The translations under genes and the position numbers were made by a program. Below the pieces are notes generated by a model that had not been told where the DNA came from, ran no database searches, and worked only from the letters and a program-made list of their open reading frames with translations. A stretch of 40,327 bases of DNA from a virus, in IMG/VR virus record IMGVR_UViG_3300020477_000060, positions 1 through 40,327 of that record, one strand, 5' to 3'. Positions 1-10,223 of the stretch are shown here, one piece after another. The first letter of the stretch is position 1. Every line of letters begins with the position of its first letter.

Positions 1-125
1 TGAGTCTTCATTATATAATAAAAACAGAATCCAATAATAACTGCTGGCAGTCCTATTCTTTCTACCAAAAGCATTACTTGATCTATTTCCATAATTGTTT
101 CAACAGGAGGATGGTGTCCACTCAT
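1..125 (-). CDS. Small membrane protein, N-terminal part (cut by window edge)
   Basis: Translation from the ATG at 125 gives 41 residues before the left edge. It begins MSGHHPPVETIMEID and continues with a membrane segment (about residues 26-38, GLPAVIIGFCFYYI) and a basic end. The start overlaps the upstream stop codon as ATGA, which indicates translational coupling. The layout matches the gene at 39231-39536 (short polar start, membrane span after a similar VERIGLP / VMDLGIP stretch, then a charged tail), so I read it as the variant copy of that gene. The function is unknown. The arrangement resembles BhlA-type holin-like proteins, but this is weak. Confidence 0.6.
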   Translation of the reverse strand, partial: MSGHHPPVETIMEIDQVMLLVERIGLPAVIIGFCFYYIMKT

Positions 126-661
126 GGTTTAGTAGGCCAAGTGATTTTGTCAGGATCGCTATTATCTTTAGGAACATCTCTTAGCTTCTGCCTATAAGTC
201 TTCATTCCTGCACTCAACGTCTGATCTGATAATGCTAGGTAATCCGTTTCCTCTAACTTCCGATTCCGATCCGCACGAACATCCTTCCACTTCTCTGCGG
301 TTTGACAAGCTGTCAGAGCATCATCGTCTTTAACGATAACCTTCTTACTAGCATCCCATTTAAGGTGGTAGTGTTGGCCTGTTTCTATCTCTGAGTGGAT
401 GTGACCACTCTCGTTAAACGTAACTGTAATATCATTACCTTCAGAATCTTTAGTTTCGTATGAAAGAGGTGCATTAGTCTCAACTATTTCATAATCTTCA
501 CCACTAAAGTCGTAGGTTTTATGTCCGTTAGAATCCTCAGAAGTTACAGTAGCTAACCAAGTCCAGTATTCAGGTTTTGTAAGACCTTTAGCGTATCTTC
601 TGCATTGCCATTCTGTTTCGTGAATAGCTATTAGTTTTGTGTCTTTAGTTGCTATAAACAT
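122..661 (-). CDS. Phage tail assembly chaperone-like protein (left-end variant)
   Basis: A 179-residue protein whose C-terminal 60 residues look like the Phage_tail_APC family: an RADRNRKLEETDYLALSDQ stretch, then MKTYRQKLRDVPKD. The N-terminal two thirds are not recognised. It directly follows the tail fibre gene, the usual place for a fibre chaperone or fibre accessory protein, and it overlaps the next small membrane gene by ATGA. The C-terminal half is repeated in diverged form at the right end of the window (40037-40327); 77 bp inside the gene are identical to the terminal 77 bp. Bases 122-335 therefore probably come from a strain variant, and the main genome would continue from 413 into the right-end copy. 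The role in fibre folding or assembly is inferred from the family. Confidence 0.75.
   Translation of the reverse strand: MFIATKDTKLIAIHETEWQCRRYAKGLTKPEYWTWLATVTSEDSNGHKTYDFSGEDYEIVETNAPLSYETKDSEGNDITVTFNESGHIHSEIETGQHYHLKWDASKKVIVKDDDALTACQTAEKWKDVRADRNRKLEETDYLALSDQTLSAGMKTYRQKLRDVPKDNSDPDKITWPTKP
336..412. repeat. 77-bp exact repeat, internal copy
   Basis: Identical base for base to 40251-40327, the last 77 bases of the window. The base just before differs (G at 335, A at 40250). It lies inside the tail-assembly-chaperone gene. Such a repeat at a contig end is what a de Bruijn assembler running at k=77 leaves where a circular path rejoins itself. Confidence 0.9.
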
Positions 662-3600
662 TTAAACCTTCTCTATTTGAAATAAATTAGGTAATTCTGA
701 ACTATGAGTTTTCCCCTCGATTTGTACATAGTCACCTCTTTGAAGGTTTGTCACTATAGAATTGTGCCAATATGTGTAGTTTGCAGGGGAATAGTCTGCG
801 GCAATCCTGACTCCATTCACCTTAATACAACCAACGTCACCAGTTCGTGTGTGAGCATACCCTTTACTGGTTATTTGATACTGACCATCCTTCAAACAAA
901 TCACCCTATCGTAAGCTATTGCGAAATGCTTATTGTGATAATTCCTTTTAGGTGTAGTGCTAATCGCTCCTCTCCATTGGTCAAATAAATTTGCACTTGT
1001 TTCACTATCACTTGCATTAGAATCATTTGATGCAGTTAATAACGAATTCCCCAAATAACTCGTATCCCTCGAAATCTCGTCCCAACTTCGCCCATCGGGT
1101 GTGCAGATTAGATTCGTCTGCTCCATATTCCGATCCCCTCCGATTAGCTCGTGCAGGAAGGGTGTCTCGAAGCTTTGATAATGTGATGAAGAATGTGTGG
1201 GAGTAACTAAATCTATACACTCAAATGATAATTGTTTTGATGCTGTTGCTTCACTTAACTCTACCCCACCAGAACTGATTTCTGTCTTATGAACTGCACC
1301 AAAAAACTTACCTGTTAAAAAATCAGCGTGATACTCAGTAAAAGTACCATCAGTTTCCGCTGTACCATCATGATAATGGGAATAATTTGTAGTACCATTA
1401 GCTAAAGTCCCATTTATTTTAAAATTAATATTAGTGGCTTTGTCAGATGCACTTGCATAGCCGACTATTCCACCTCTCCCAAAACTAGGAATTCTAACGA
1501 TAGAAGGTGGAGAACCATCACCATCAGTAGTTAAGTATACTCTACCCAACCCTTTATAACTTGCTGAAGGAGTTAAGTCCACACCAGTAACAGATGCACC
1601 ATCATAAAAACAATCCCTACTAGCGTCTGACCTACGAACCCCTTTGCTGATGTATTGTAACCCTGTTGCTGTCTGCGGTACAAAATCTGCCATGAGCATA
1701 TAGTCACATAACACTACAGCATCTTCAGGGATTGGGGGTCTTTTGGGTTGGTGGAAGGTAAACTCCCTATATATTTCATTGAAAACATCTGGAGTTTCAG
1801 CACCCCTTTGTAATTTCACAACATGAGTGCCATAAGGTAAATTCTGTGCTAATGTTTCTCGTACTATTGCATTGGCAGTTCTTGAAATATCTCCGTCCTG
1901 TACCTGAACACCATCCACATACTTATCGTAATGATCTAAACCATTTCCATTAGCCGTTAATTCAAGAGAAAAACCAGTACCTATGAATGTGACATAAATA
2001 ATCAAATTATCAGAATTTGTATGATTCATCCCATAAGGAGTAGAACCGACTTGAACGCTTTCGCCAAATAAGCTAGTCGTACCATCATCCATTACATAAG
2101 CGATATTATCTGCACTACTACTAAGCATACTTGCATCTTGTTTTGTCCCACTTGTGGTTGACCCTTCATTGGCTGCCCCGTTTCCAAACTCTCGAAAATG
2201 AAACGTCTTAGCTACTTCTGCCTGTGAGTGGTCTATAGTGGTTGAACTGAATAATGGTTGATATTGAGTAGTCCAGCTATTAGCTTCAGGAGTGTTTGTA
2301 GCAGAGGAAACACCTATAGAAGTTCCTGCAGGAGGCATCATATTAACGGAACACTTTAGTGATCCACTTGAGTTAACCCACCACACGACTCTACCTCCGT
2401 TTACTGGCCTGTAATATTTTGAATTCTGCTCCCATGCAGATAAACCTAAAGAGGTTGCAGTATCCAGAGTATCATCGAAATACCCTGCCCCTGTTCCTGC
2501 CCATCCTGTAGCGACTGAGCCATGTGAAGTTGTATTACCTATTGCTACTGCTGTTCCTGCTTGATTTGTAGCAAAAGGGTTGTAATGCGGAGTTCCACTT
2601 ACAGTAAACTTCTTCCCATAACTAACCACATCCTGACTAGGGATCTGAATCTTTGATCGGTTTGCGGTTGATGTGGTGTCTTGGGCGATTAGTTCGATGC
2701 CGTATGTTTCAGCCCCTGCCGTTGACCCATGTGTTAATTTTACTGTATTAATACCTAAACTTATTGAACTTGAAAAAGTCACATTTACAACTGACCCTGC
2801 ATCTACATATCTGGACCCAAGTGGAGAAGTTACTGCGGATTCATAAACGTCTACTGCTGTCTGATCCGTACCATTTAATCTAGGAGTAATAGCACCCCTA
2901 CTAGCGTCTGTTTTAACTATTATATTTAATGCGTTAAAGTAACCTGTAATCTCTACAAAATCTCCAGATACATTCGCCCCAAAATGTAAAGAAACACCAT
3001 GACTATCATTTTTATAACTGGCATTTGTAGAACCAAATCTCAACCATTCCCTACCATCCACAGAGTAAATATTTGAACCATGAGTAGCAGTTTCCTGCTC
3101 AAGCAACTGTATTGACTTAAACTTGTGCCGTTGACTCCCAAAATGCCCACCGATTCGAGGGTCTTTGATTGGTTTACTGCCAGCAATATTGGTGTAGTAA
3201 TATTTCCGTCCGTCTGATTGAACAGTACCAAAATTACCTGAGTGTGAAGTTGTTCCATCTAATAGCTTATTTGAAGTCCCAGAAGCTACATAAGAAGGAT
3301 ACAGAACCCCAGGAATGATGTGTGGTTCACCCTGATACCCCATAAGAGCATCTTCTGAATTGACATAAGCTTTAACTGATTGCTGACTCGGAGGACGAGT
3401 GGCTGAATCAGTTGCCATGTTGTCTTCGTCTATAATTGAAAGACCACTACTATCAACATAAGTTTTAACTGCTTTAGCAGAAGGAATTGTATCGTCAGAA
3501 CCAGATACTGAAGATATATCCGTATCTAAAACTCCAGATTTTAAATTTCCTACATCAACATTAGTTAAACTGTTTCCAGTACCATCTGCATCAAATGTTT

Positions 3601-4399
3601 TGTTAGTTAGAGTTAAATTATCTGAAGCAATAGCAGTATCCTGAGCATCAACGTAAGCTTTAATTGCTTTTGCTGAAGCAAGGGTGTCATCACTTCCAGA
3701 AACTGAGGATAAATCAGCATCTATTGCACTCCCAGAAACCCCAGTATTTATAACAGGACTTGTAATTGTTTTGTTAGTAAGTTCTTGGCTTCCAGTTGTG
3801 GTAACAATAGTAGAACCAGAACCCATAGCTACTGAATCAACATAGCTTTTATTTGCGGCTTCGTTACTAACAGTAGGTGTATCTACTCCAAAAACTCTTT
3901 TATCGTTGCTGTCTATTTGAAGGTTATAGCGAGTGGAATCAGTTTCATCAATTGCAATACCTTCATTAGTTCTATCAATAGATTCTAATGCTAAAAATCT
4001 TGCTTGGTTGTTGGACTTATTAAGATCCGTATCAGTAAGGACAGAATCAGCACTAAAGGAAATCTCTGCGGTTGTTCTATTAGTTTGTCTATAAATTTTA
4101 AGAACTTGAGAAGAACTTAAGGTAGGAACACCATTAGTCACATAATTAGTAATATTTACATCACTATTAATAGTAATAGTTCCACCACTAGAATTACCAG
4201 TTAAGGTATATTCCACCTCTTGGACAGATCCACTATCACTAGGAACTCTATTTGTTGTGTTGTATTTACTTACACCATCATAAAGATGTTTACCACCTAC
4301 TGTGACTTTAATATTGCTGGTGTTATGTGTTACTGCATCAAAGGTGTACGCATAGGTGCGCCCATTAGCAGTTGCATGTTCATCGGATGAATAAGCCAT
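662..4399 (-). CDS. Tail fibre protein (T7 gp17-like N-terminus)
   Basis: 1245 residues. The first 140 or so match the T7 tail-fibre N-terminal domain that anchors the fibre to the tail: TYAYTFDAV, a V.V.GG.HLY strand, VLKIYRQTNRTTAEISFSA, then LTDTDLNKSNNQARFLALE. Residues about 200-350 hold degenerate repeats with the core SSVSGSDDT.xSAKA.K.YVD, probably a repetitive shaft. The remaining 900 residues are Gly/Ser/Thr-rich, beta-type and unrecognised; they should include the receptor-binding part. It is about twice the length of T7 gp17 (553 residues). It overlaps the stop of the gp16-like gene by one base and is followed immediately by the chaperone-like gene. The N-terminal assignment is firm; the receptor is unknown. 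Confidence 0.9.
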   Translation of the reverse strand: MAYSSDEHATANGRTYAYTFDAVTHNTSNIKVTVGGKHLYDGVSKYNTTNRVPSDSGSVQEVEYTLTGNSSGGTITINSDVNITNYVTNGVPTLSSSQVLKIYRQTNRTTAEISFSADSVLTDTDLNKSNNQARFLALESIDRTNEGIAIDETDSTRYNLQIDSNDKRVFGVDTPTVSNEAANKSYVDSVAMGSGSTIVTTTGSQELTNKTITSPVINTGVSGSAIDADLSSVSGSDDTLASAKAIKAYVDAQDTAIASDNLTLTNKTFDADGTGNSLTNVDVGNLKSGVLDTDISSVSGSDDTIPSAKAVKTYVDSSGLSIIDEDNMATDSATRPPSQQSVKAYVNSEDALMGYQGEPHIIPGVLYPSYVASGTSNKLLDGTTSHSGNFGTVQSDGRKYYYTNIAGSKPIKDPRIGGHFGSQRHKFKSIQLLEQETATHGSNIYSVDGREWLRFGSTNASYKNDSHGVSLHFGANVSGDFVEITGYFNALNIIVKTDASRGAITPRLNGTDQTAVDVYESAVTSPLGSRYVDAGSVVNVTFSSSISLGINTVKLTHGSTAGAETYGIELIAQDTTSTANRSKIQIPSQDVVSYGKKFTVSGTPHYNPFATNQAGTAVAIGNTTSHGSVATGWAGTGAGYFDDTLDTATSLGLSAWEQNSKYYRPVNGGRVVWWVNSSGSLKCSVNMMPPAGTSIGVSSATNTPEANSWTTQYQPLFSSTTIDHSQAEVAKTFHFREFGNGAANEGSTTSGTKQDASMLSSSADNIAYVMDDGTTSLFGESVQVGSTPYGMNHTNSDNLIIYVTFIGTGFSLELTANGNGLDHYDKYVDGVQVQDGDISRTANAIVRETLAQNLPYGTHVVKLQRGAETPDVFNEIYREFTFHQPKRPPIPEDAVVLCDYMLMADFVPQTATGLQYISKGVRRSDASRDCFYDGASVTGVDLTPSASYKGLGRVYLTTDGDGSPPSIVRIPSFGRGGIVGYASASDKATNINFKINGTLANGTTNYSHYHDGTAETDGTFTEYHADFLTGKFFGAVHKTEISSGGVELSEATASKQLSFECIDLVTPTHSSSHYQSFETPFLHELIGGDRNMEQTNLICTPDGRSWDEISRDTSYLGNSLLTASNDSNASDSETSANLFDQWRGAISTTPKRNYHNKHFAIAYDRVICLKDGQYQITSKGYAHTRTGDVGCIKVNGVRIAADYSPANYTYWHNSIVTNLQRGDYVQIEGKTHSSELPNLFQIEKV

Positions 4400-7300
4400 T
4401 AGTTAAGAAATGCTTGGTTTACTGAAGCTGGTTTTTGTCGTTGTTCACGATCAAATAATTTAAATTCTTGTATTCTCTGTCTCAACCTAGGGAATGTACG
4501 CAATAATCTTTTTTTACCTATCATTTTATGTTTCCGTAAAGTTCTCTCTATAAATAATCGTTGTTGTCCTTCTGGTCTATTTTTAAAAAGTTTTCTGTTT
4601 AGTGCTGGTTCTAGATATTTTTTATTTAACTCACCAGCAGTTTTAGCCCAGAAGTGTCTTTCTTCAGCAGTTAAAGCTATGGTGTCAGTACCAAACTTAC
4701 CCCTAACAATAAGGGATCTCCACCTAGAGGGTGGTTTTGATTGTACATTTAATTCTGTAATCTTCTTTAATAATAAAGACTTATCTTTTCGCCTTATAGG
4801 TACTGGTGACAAATATGCTTGAGCTACATGAAAATATTTATCGTCACCACTATTAAAAGTTGAGGATTTTACTGGTTCCCCTAAGTAATTTAAACGAGGC
4901 ATCAAATCACCAGTAAATCCTTTAGGTTTACCTAGTGCATGAATTGGACTTACTGGCCCCAAAATCCTTAATGCTTCTGGGTTTCTCTTATAGTAGTCAT
5001 TCCACAAGTCGGTATAGAAATCTGCTGATCCTGTTTGTCTTACAACTTTATCAAATGCTCTGGCTGAATCACCTCTTAATGCGGAATAAAAAGAAACAAT
5101 AGGGTTATAGGCATTAACAAGTTGCTTGAGTGCATCTTTCTTTCTTAAAGGGTCTTGTGAGAATACTGCTACTAAATTAGCGTAACCCCTTAACATTGCT
5201 TTATCTTCAGCAAGCGAATGTAATTGATAAACCCCTTGTGCTACAAGATCCATTAATTTGCTATTTAAAAAATCTCTTTCACCTTGTTCTAAGAATTTTG
5301 GATCATTATAAATTTTTACTAAATTATGAACATCTGCCGCCAACCCGAACATGGTTCCTATGGGGTCTAGTCTATTGAAAGGTACATAACCATCTTCTGT
5401 TACAAAAGCGTATGGAGTTACACCTTTTTCTAAAAGGTTCATACGTTGATTAAGATTCTGTGGTAACGATCCTGTGATCATTCCGTTTTCAGCTAAACTG
5501 TACGCATAACTGTACATAGCTACACCAGTAGCATTTTTAGCCAATGCAAGTTGTCTTGCTCTAGAACCTTTTGTAGCCAAATCTTTTAATGTTGTCCCTT
5601 CCATCATAAGATTAACTCCAGGTGTTCTCTCTCCAGTCCATTTAAGAATATTTAAAATAGTATTGTAAAATGGGATATACACCTGTCCTATCCCAAAGGG
5701 TAATACTTGTCTTGCTTTATCAAATGCTCTTGTTACAGGATTTTGTGCAGGGTCAGCAAATATGTTTCTTAAAGTTGCCTGTTGTGCTTCTAAATCTATA
5801 CCCTCTAAATCAGCATATTGTCTTAATTCATTGGGACTCATATTTCTAATTCTATTATAAGTCTCATTAAAAGCTTCTCGATTTAAGCTATTTTCTTTTA
5901 AGGCTTTTCTGGAGTATGCCCATGCTTGTGCATGTTTCTCCATGTTATAAGACAACCCTCTAAAAAATTCATCATTGGACAACAACAATCTTGAAGGAAG
6001 TCTGGTTGCAGTACCTACAAGATCAATAAAAGAACCGAAAGCACCCCCCACATTAAAATTCTCAGCAGTTATTACATTTCTTTGGGCAAGTTCTTGTTTA
6101 ACCCACATTTTATTTGATGTAGTATCTTTTTTAAAAGCATAAGCCATTGCATTCCAGCCTTCTGCCAAACCCATTTTCACACCATGAGCTAATGCAAATG
6201 ATTCACTTAATTCTACCCCATCACCTTTACCTCCAAATAATTTACCCATTGAATTAAGTGTTCCAGCAACTAATCTTTCTTCCAACATAGTACCTACAGC
6301 CATAATATTACCTGCACTATTAGCCATTGTACTATCAACACCACTAAGAATTCCGTTGATATATACTTGCAGAAGTCCTTGTTTAACTTTACCTCTAAAG
6401 GTAGGTTCATAACCTTTAGCTATTTTACTAGCCTTCTTTACTGAATCAGCATCATTTGCAAATCGTAACACTCTTTCTGCATCTTTTTGTATTGTCCCAA
6501 CACCGCCAAATGAATCTTGAAAGAACCTTACTTGTGCATCCTGTGCCGCTTTTGAACTAGAATCTATTTTAAGTGCATTTAATGCTCTACCAATTTCACT
6601 TTTAACTCCTAGTGCTTCTGATTGTATTCCTGCATGGATTGCCTTCTGTCTTTGGAATGCCATTTGTGTTCTGGTAATCCCATGATCTATATTGACCCCT
6701 CTAAATTCTGGAGCTACTTCATTCTTTGAAGCATACTCTGCTAATTCATATAATTTCTTTGCTGATTTCTGCATTAATATTTGTACTGCCACGGCATTCT
6801 CATGTAGCCTATCTACCCCCATGTAGGTTTTATTTATAAACTCTACAGTACCTAAAGAATTCTGAGCTAGGGATTTAACAAGTTTTTCTGCTTCTGATTT
6901 TGTCTTTTTGTGTGTTTTAGCACCAACTCTGGTTTTACCTGTTGCATCAGTTATTGTTTCAGTTGCACCAGTACCTAACCTGCCAAGCACACCTATGTCT
7001 TTAAATCTAGCTCCAATTTCAACAATGGCATTTCGTATCTGATTATCATCTTCAATGGTATTAATATTAAAATCCAAACCATCTGTATTTTTATTAAGAT
7101 AATCGTCAAACTCTACGTCACGTTTACCTAGTCCCTCTATGAATTCATCTGTGAATTGAGCAAATATTACTGGTTTACCATCCACATCCATTTTCACCCC
7201 TTCGTCTACTTGAGGTGACATACCTTCGTCTAGAGGATCTGTAATTAACTCATCAACATCTCTTAGTGTGTCTTCTTGAATAGCCTTCTGTGTTTTTCTT

Positions 7301-8004
7301 AATCCATTCCTTGTCCACTTTAATCCACTAAGAATTCCCTCAAAGGCAAATCCTAACCCTGCACCCTCAATTAAATTCTTCATCCTCCCATCTAATTCAC
7401 TATCAAGTTCCTCATCACCCTCTGGTGCAGACAAATACTCTGTGATGGGATCTCTTAAACCTCCGTACTCTCTTAGCATATTTGCTAGTCTAGGATCGTT
7501 TGCACCAAAAGAAGTGAAATCTGCAATCCCTGACTTAACCATTGTTCTAATTAAGCTGTTGCCTTGTATTACTGCTCCAGCTTTAGGTATATAAGAAAGT
7601 CCTTTTACTGCTAAACCACCTGGAATTAAAAAACCTGTTGCAAATTGTGATAAACCTCTAATGAAACCACCTACACCACTATCTGCATAGTCTGTTGTGT
7701 TTAACTGACCATCTACTGTTAAATCATAACCTGCTACAGAAATATCTGGTAAAGAGACATCAGCACCAGAAACATAATTAAACAACGTACCCATTTCATT
7801 TAAAGCATCAATAAAACCACCAGCAACTTGACCAACAGATTCACTAATTACATTACCATCTTCATCTTCATCAACATTTATTTGTTTTTCATAATTTAAT
7901 GGATTTGGTTCTTCAGATTCTTCTGGTATGTATCTTAATCTACCATCTGTTCTGTTATCTAGATGTGCTTGGTTTAAGAAGTCTTCTGTAAATGCTACTT
8001 TCAT
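4399..8004 (-). CDS. Internal virion protein D (T7 gp16-like)
   Basis: 1201 residues, placed last in the gp13-14-15-16 order and just before the fibre, as in T7. Large, mostly helical, with Gly-rich hydrophobic stretches (for example GGFIRGLSQFATGFLIPGG near residue 110) typical of ejected proteins that form the trans-envelope channel. T7 gp16 (1318 residues) starts with a soluble lytic transglycosylase domain; this N-terminus is acidic (ESEEPNPLNYEKQINVDED) and shows no transglycosylase motif, which fits the shorter length. Cell-wall cutting may be left to other genes (see 38138 and 39533). Start and stop overlap both neighbours by one base (ATGA type). Called mainly from position, size and composition. 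Confidence 0.8.
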   Translation of the reverse strand: MKVAFTEDFLNQAHLDNRTDGRLRYIPEESEEPNPLNYEKQINVDEDEDGNVISESVGQVAGGFIDALNEMGTLFNYVSGADVSLPDISVAGYDLTVDGQLNTTDYADSGVGGFIRGLSQFATGFLIPGGLAVKGLSYIPKAGAVIQGNSLIRTMVKSGIADFTSFGANDPRLANMLREYGGLRDPITEYLSAPEGDEELDSELDGRMKNLIEGAGLGFAFEGILSGLKWTRNGLRKTQKAIQEDTLRDVDELITDPLDEGMSPQVDEGVKMDVDGKPVIFAQFTDEFIEGLGKRDVEFDDYLNKNTDGLDFNINTIEDDNQIRNAIVEIGARFKDIGVLGRLGTGATETITDATGKTRVGAKTHKKTKSEAEKLVKSLAQNSLGTVEFINKTYMGVDRLHENAVAVQILMQKSAKKLYELAEYASKNEVAPEFRGVNIDHGITRTQMAFQRQKAIHAGIQSEALGVKSEIGRALNALKIDSSSKAAQDAQVRFFQDSFGGVGTIQKDAERVLRFANDADSVKKASKIAKGYEPTFRGKVKQGLLQVYINGILSGVDSTMANSAGNIMAVGTMLEERLVAGTLNSMGKLFGGKGDGVELSESFALAHGVKMGLAEGWNAMAYAFKKDTTSNKMWVKQELAQRNVITAENFNVGGAFGSFIDLVGTATRLPSRLLLSNDEFFRGLSYNMEKHAQAWAYSRKALKENSLNREAFNETYNRIRNMSPNELRQYADLEGIDLEAQQATLRNIFADPAQNPVTRAFDKARQVLPFGIGQVYIPFYNTILNILKWTGERTPGVNLMMEGTTLKDLATKGSRARQLALAKNATGVAMYSYAYSLAENGMITGSLPQNLNQRMNLLEKGVTPYAFVTEDGYVPFNRLDPIGTMFGLAADVHNLVKIYNDPKFLEQGERDFLNSKLMDLVAQGVYQLHSLAEDKAMLRGYANLVAVFSQDPLRKKDALKQLVNAYNPIVSFYSALRGDSARAFDKVVRQTGSADFYTDLWNDYYKRNPEALRILGPVSPIHALGKPKGFTGDLMPRLNYLGEPVKSSTFNSGDDKYFHVAQAYLSPVPIRRKDKSLLLKKITELNVQSKPPSRWRSLIVRGKFGTDTIALTAEERHFWAKTAGELNKKYLEPALNRKLFKNRPEGQQRLFIERTLRKHKMIGKKRLLRTFPRLRQRIQEFKLFDREQRQKPASVNQAFLN

Positions 8005-10223
8005 TAGTCCTCTCTCCTTGCTGGCATTAGATCAAAGCTTTTCCAAAAACTTTTCACCTGACCTCCAGTTACCCCCTCATCCAGTAACCTTAATTGTTCC
8101 CTAAAATCGGGATCTTCTGCTATTTTTTTCTCAAACCAAGCATTCATACTCAATTCTGGTTTATATGATGCGTTAGGTGCTTTAGGTAAATTTAAAATAT
8201 GTTTCTGCACTTCATCAACATAAGTTGTCAACTCCGATGTAGTTATTACATTATTAAATAAATTAGGAGGTGGAGGGGGATAGTCATCTTTAAACAAATG
8301 TTCCCAAGCATCTTTATTAAAAAAATAATAGGCATCTATATAAAATCTTTCAGGGATACCATTTTTATTAAGTTCACGATAGCGTTTAGGTACTGTATTC
8401 TGTAAATCTTCTAAATCTATTTTTATAACAGAGTTTTTTTCTTCATGATTTGTAATTATTTCTTTTAATTTTCCTACTACTTTATTTGATTCAGGTTCTA
8501 ATACTTCTCTATAAAATTTCAATTGATCCTGCATTTCAGGCCGATTGCGGTTGGTGTAGCCATTATCTTTCAACCATTTTGACCATGTCATATTGTAAGA
8601 TAACTGGTATTCCTCCCATACTTTTCTAAATTCTGGAATCCTTAAATTTTCCTTAAAATCATCTTTATCAAAAGCAGTTTCTCCAATTGCTTTATTTTGT
8701 ATCATTGTAAGGAAAGGTTTCTGCATTTCATGCTGGGATCTATCTTCTGGAAATAACCTTTGAAACAAAAATCTTCTTTCTTGGTCATTTAATTTAGTTG
8801 CATCCCCTAGTTTGTCAGTTTTTTGAGATAGTATGGAAGTATTGTTATGGAAGTCATCGGGGGTAAATTGACCTAAATCAATTTTATTGGCAATTTTCAT
8901 CATTAAATCATTATCCCCTACCCCACCTGACCTTTTAACAGAATTAAAAGTGCTAAGAATATCCGCAACTGGTAAAGAATAATTAAGATTCCAATCCAGT
9001 TTCTGCCATTTGTCTATTTCTGTATTAAGTTGTGCTAGTGTTGTTATTTTACCACTATATATATCTTGATAAATATCCTGCGTTACTTTAGCTCCATCCC
9101 TTTTATTTTCTCTAATACTATCAGCATCATCTTTATTATCTTTCTCCTCAAGCATTTTGTTAATCTTATCAATCCCAGGACCAGCTATTTCATCAAAAAA
9201 TGTATTACCAGCTATACTACCACCACTTTTAACAAAATGTCTTTGAGTGTCTTTTGCATCTAATGCAGACATTATTTTTACAAGTATTTCTTCTTCTTTT
9301 TCAGTTATCTCTCCTGCTTTCTGATCGTCTGTTTCTAACTTGAAGGATTCCGCATGTAACAATAGTTGTTTAATAACTACTGCTTGAGCATGGTTTTCTT
9401 TTAAACCTGAAGCTATTCCTTCTTGTAACAAATAACCCATCTGACTGTAGAAAAATTCATCATCATCTTCTAATTTTATTTCTTCACCTTCAAGTGGGAG
9501 TTTAAATGCTAGTTGTCCAGATTCTATATATGTTTGTACTAACGTAGCCAATGTATCAACTTTTTCACCTAAGTGTTGTTTTTGCAGTCTCTCAAAGAAC
9601 TTATCTTCAAATTCTCCCCATGCTTGATTATATTTTTCTAAGAAATAAGCATCAGCATCCTCTGGTAGATTTTTATATTCAAAATCTCTAAATTCTTTAA
9701 AAACTTGTTCTTCAGTAATGTTTGGATTGTAAGCAGGTTTATCATCTATCTTGTAATTTTTATCTTTTTTCCTTCGTTGTGTTTCTTCAAAAATATAATT
9801 TAGGTCTTTGTCATCTTTTAATAATCCTTTTCCTGCTTCGATACCTTTTAATCCACTTTGTATTCTTTTTACTTCTTCATCATATAGTGCATAACTAGAA
9901 TCAGTCTCTAAATGAATACTTGGATCAAAATCTGGTCCCTCTAATCGTCTTGGATCATAAAAGTTTTTAACTGCATCTGCTCTTGCTTTTAATCTAACTT
10001 CTTCAAACTTGCTTTCTCTATACGTTTGATAAGCACCAGCACCAGCTTTTAAGAAACCTTCTGTAGCTTTTAGTCTATCATCAGCCCATTGTACAAAACC
10101 ATCTAACTTATCACCTCTTGAATCTGGCCTGTGGAATGTATCTACTGGTCGTGCTGTGGGTGTTAAATTACCAAATGAAGCACGTTGCGTTACTCGTTCT
10201 GCCATTATATGTCTACTCCCCAA
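8004..10223 (-). CDS. Internal virion protein C (T7 gp15-like)
   Basis: 739 residues (T7 gp15 has 747), highly charged and helical, between the gp14-like and gp16-like genes. The first ATG is shared with the end of the upstream gene (10205-10223 overlap); a second Met at residue 7 (MAERVTQRASFGNLTPTARP) removes the overlap and gives a start close to those of related proteins, so the true start may be 10205. The role is inferred from position: in T7, gp15 is ejected with gp14 and gp16 and forms part of the DNA-translocating channel across the envelope. Confidence 0.78.
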   Translation of the reverse strand: MGSRHIMAERVTQRASFGNLTPTARPVDTFHRPDSRGDKLDGFVQWADDRLKATEGFLKAGAGAYQTYRESKFEEVRLKARADAVKNFYDPRRLEGPDFDPSIHLETDSSYALYDEEVKRIQSGLKGIEAGKGLLKDDKDLNYIFEETQRRKKDKNYKIDDKPAYNPNITEEQVFKEFRDFEYKNLPEDADAYFLEKYNQAWGEFEDKFFERLQKQHLGEKVDTLATLVQTYIESGQLAFKLPLEGEEIKLEDDDEFFYSQMGYLLQEGIASGLKENHAQAVVIKQLLLHAESFKLETDDQKAGEITEKEEEILVKIMSALDAKDTQRHFVKSGGSIAGNTFFDEIAGPGIDKINKMLEEKDNKDDADSIRENKRDGAKVTQDIYQDIYSGKITTLAQLNTEIDKWQKLDWNLNYSLPVADILSTFNSVKRSGGVGDNDLMMKIANKIDLGQFTPDDFHNNTSILSQKTDKLGDATKLNDQERRFLFQRLFPEDRSQHEMQKPFLTMIQNKAIGETAFDKDDFKENLRIPEFRKVWEEYQLSYNMTWSKWLKDNGYTNRNRPEMQDQLKFYREVLEPESNKVVGKLKEIITNHEEKNSVIKIDLEDLQNTVPKRYRELNKNGIPERFYIDAYYFFNKDAWEHLFKDDYPPPPPNLFNNVITTSELTTYVDEVQKHILNLPKAPNASYKPELSMNAWFEKKIAEDPDFREQLRLLDEGVTGGQVKSFWKSFDLMPARRED

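Noticed and set aside
704-988. Plus-strand frames, for example 704-988, 17259-17594, 20171-20551 and 29655-29894
   Set aside because: All lie opposite well-supported minus-strand genes, have no family features and no ribosome sites; they are shadows.
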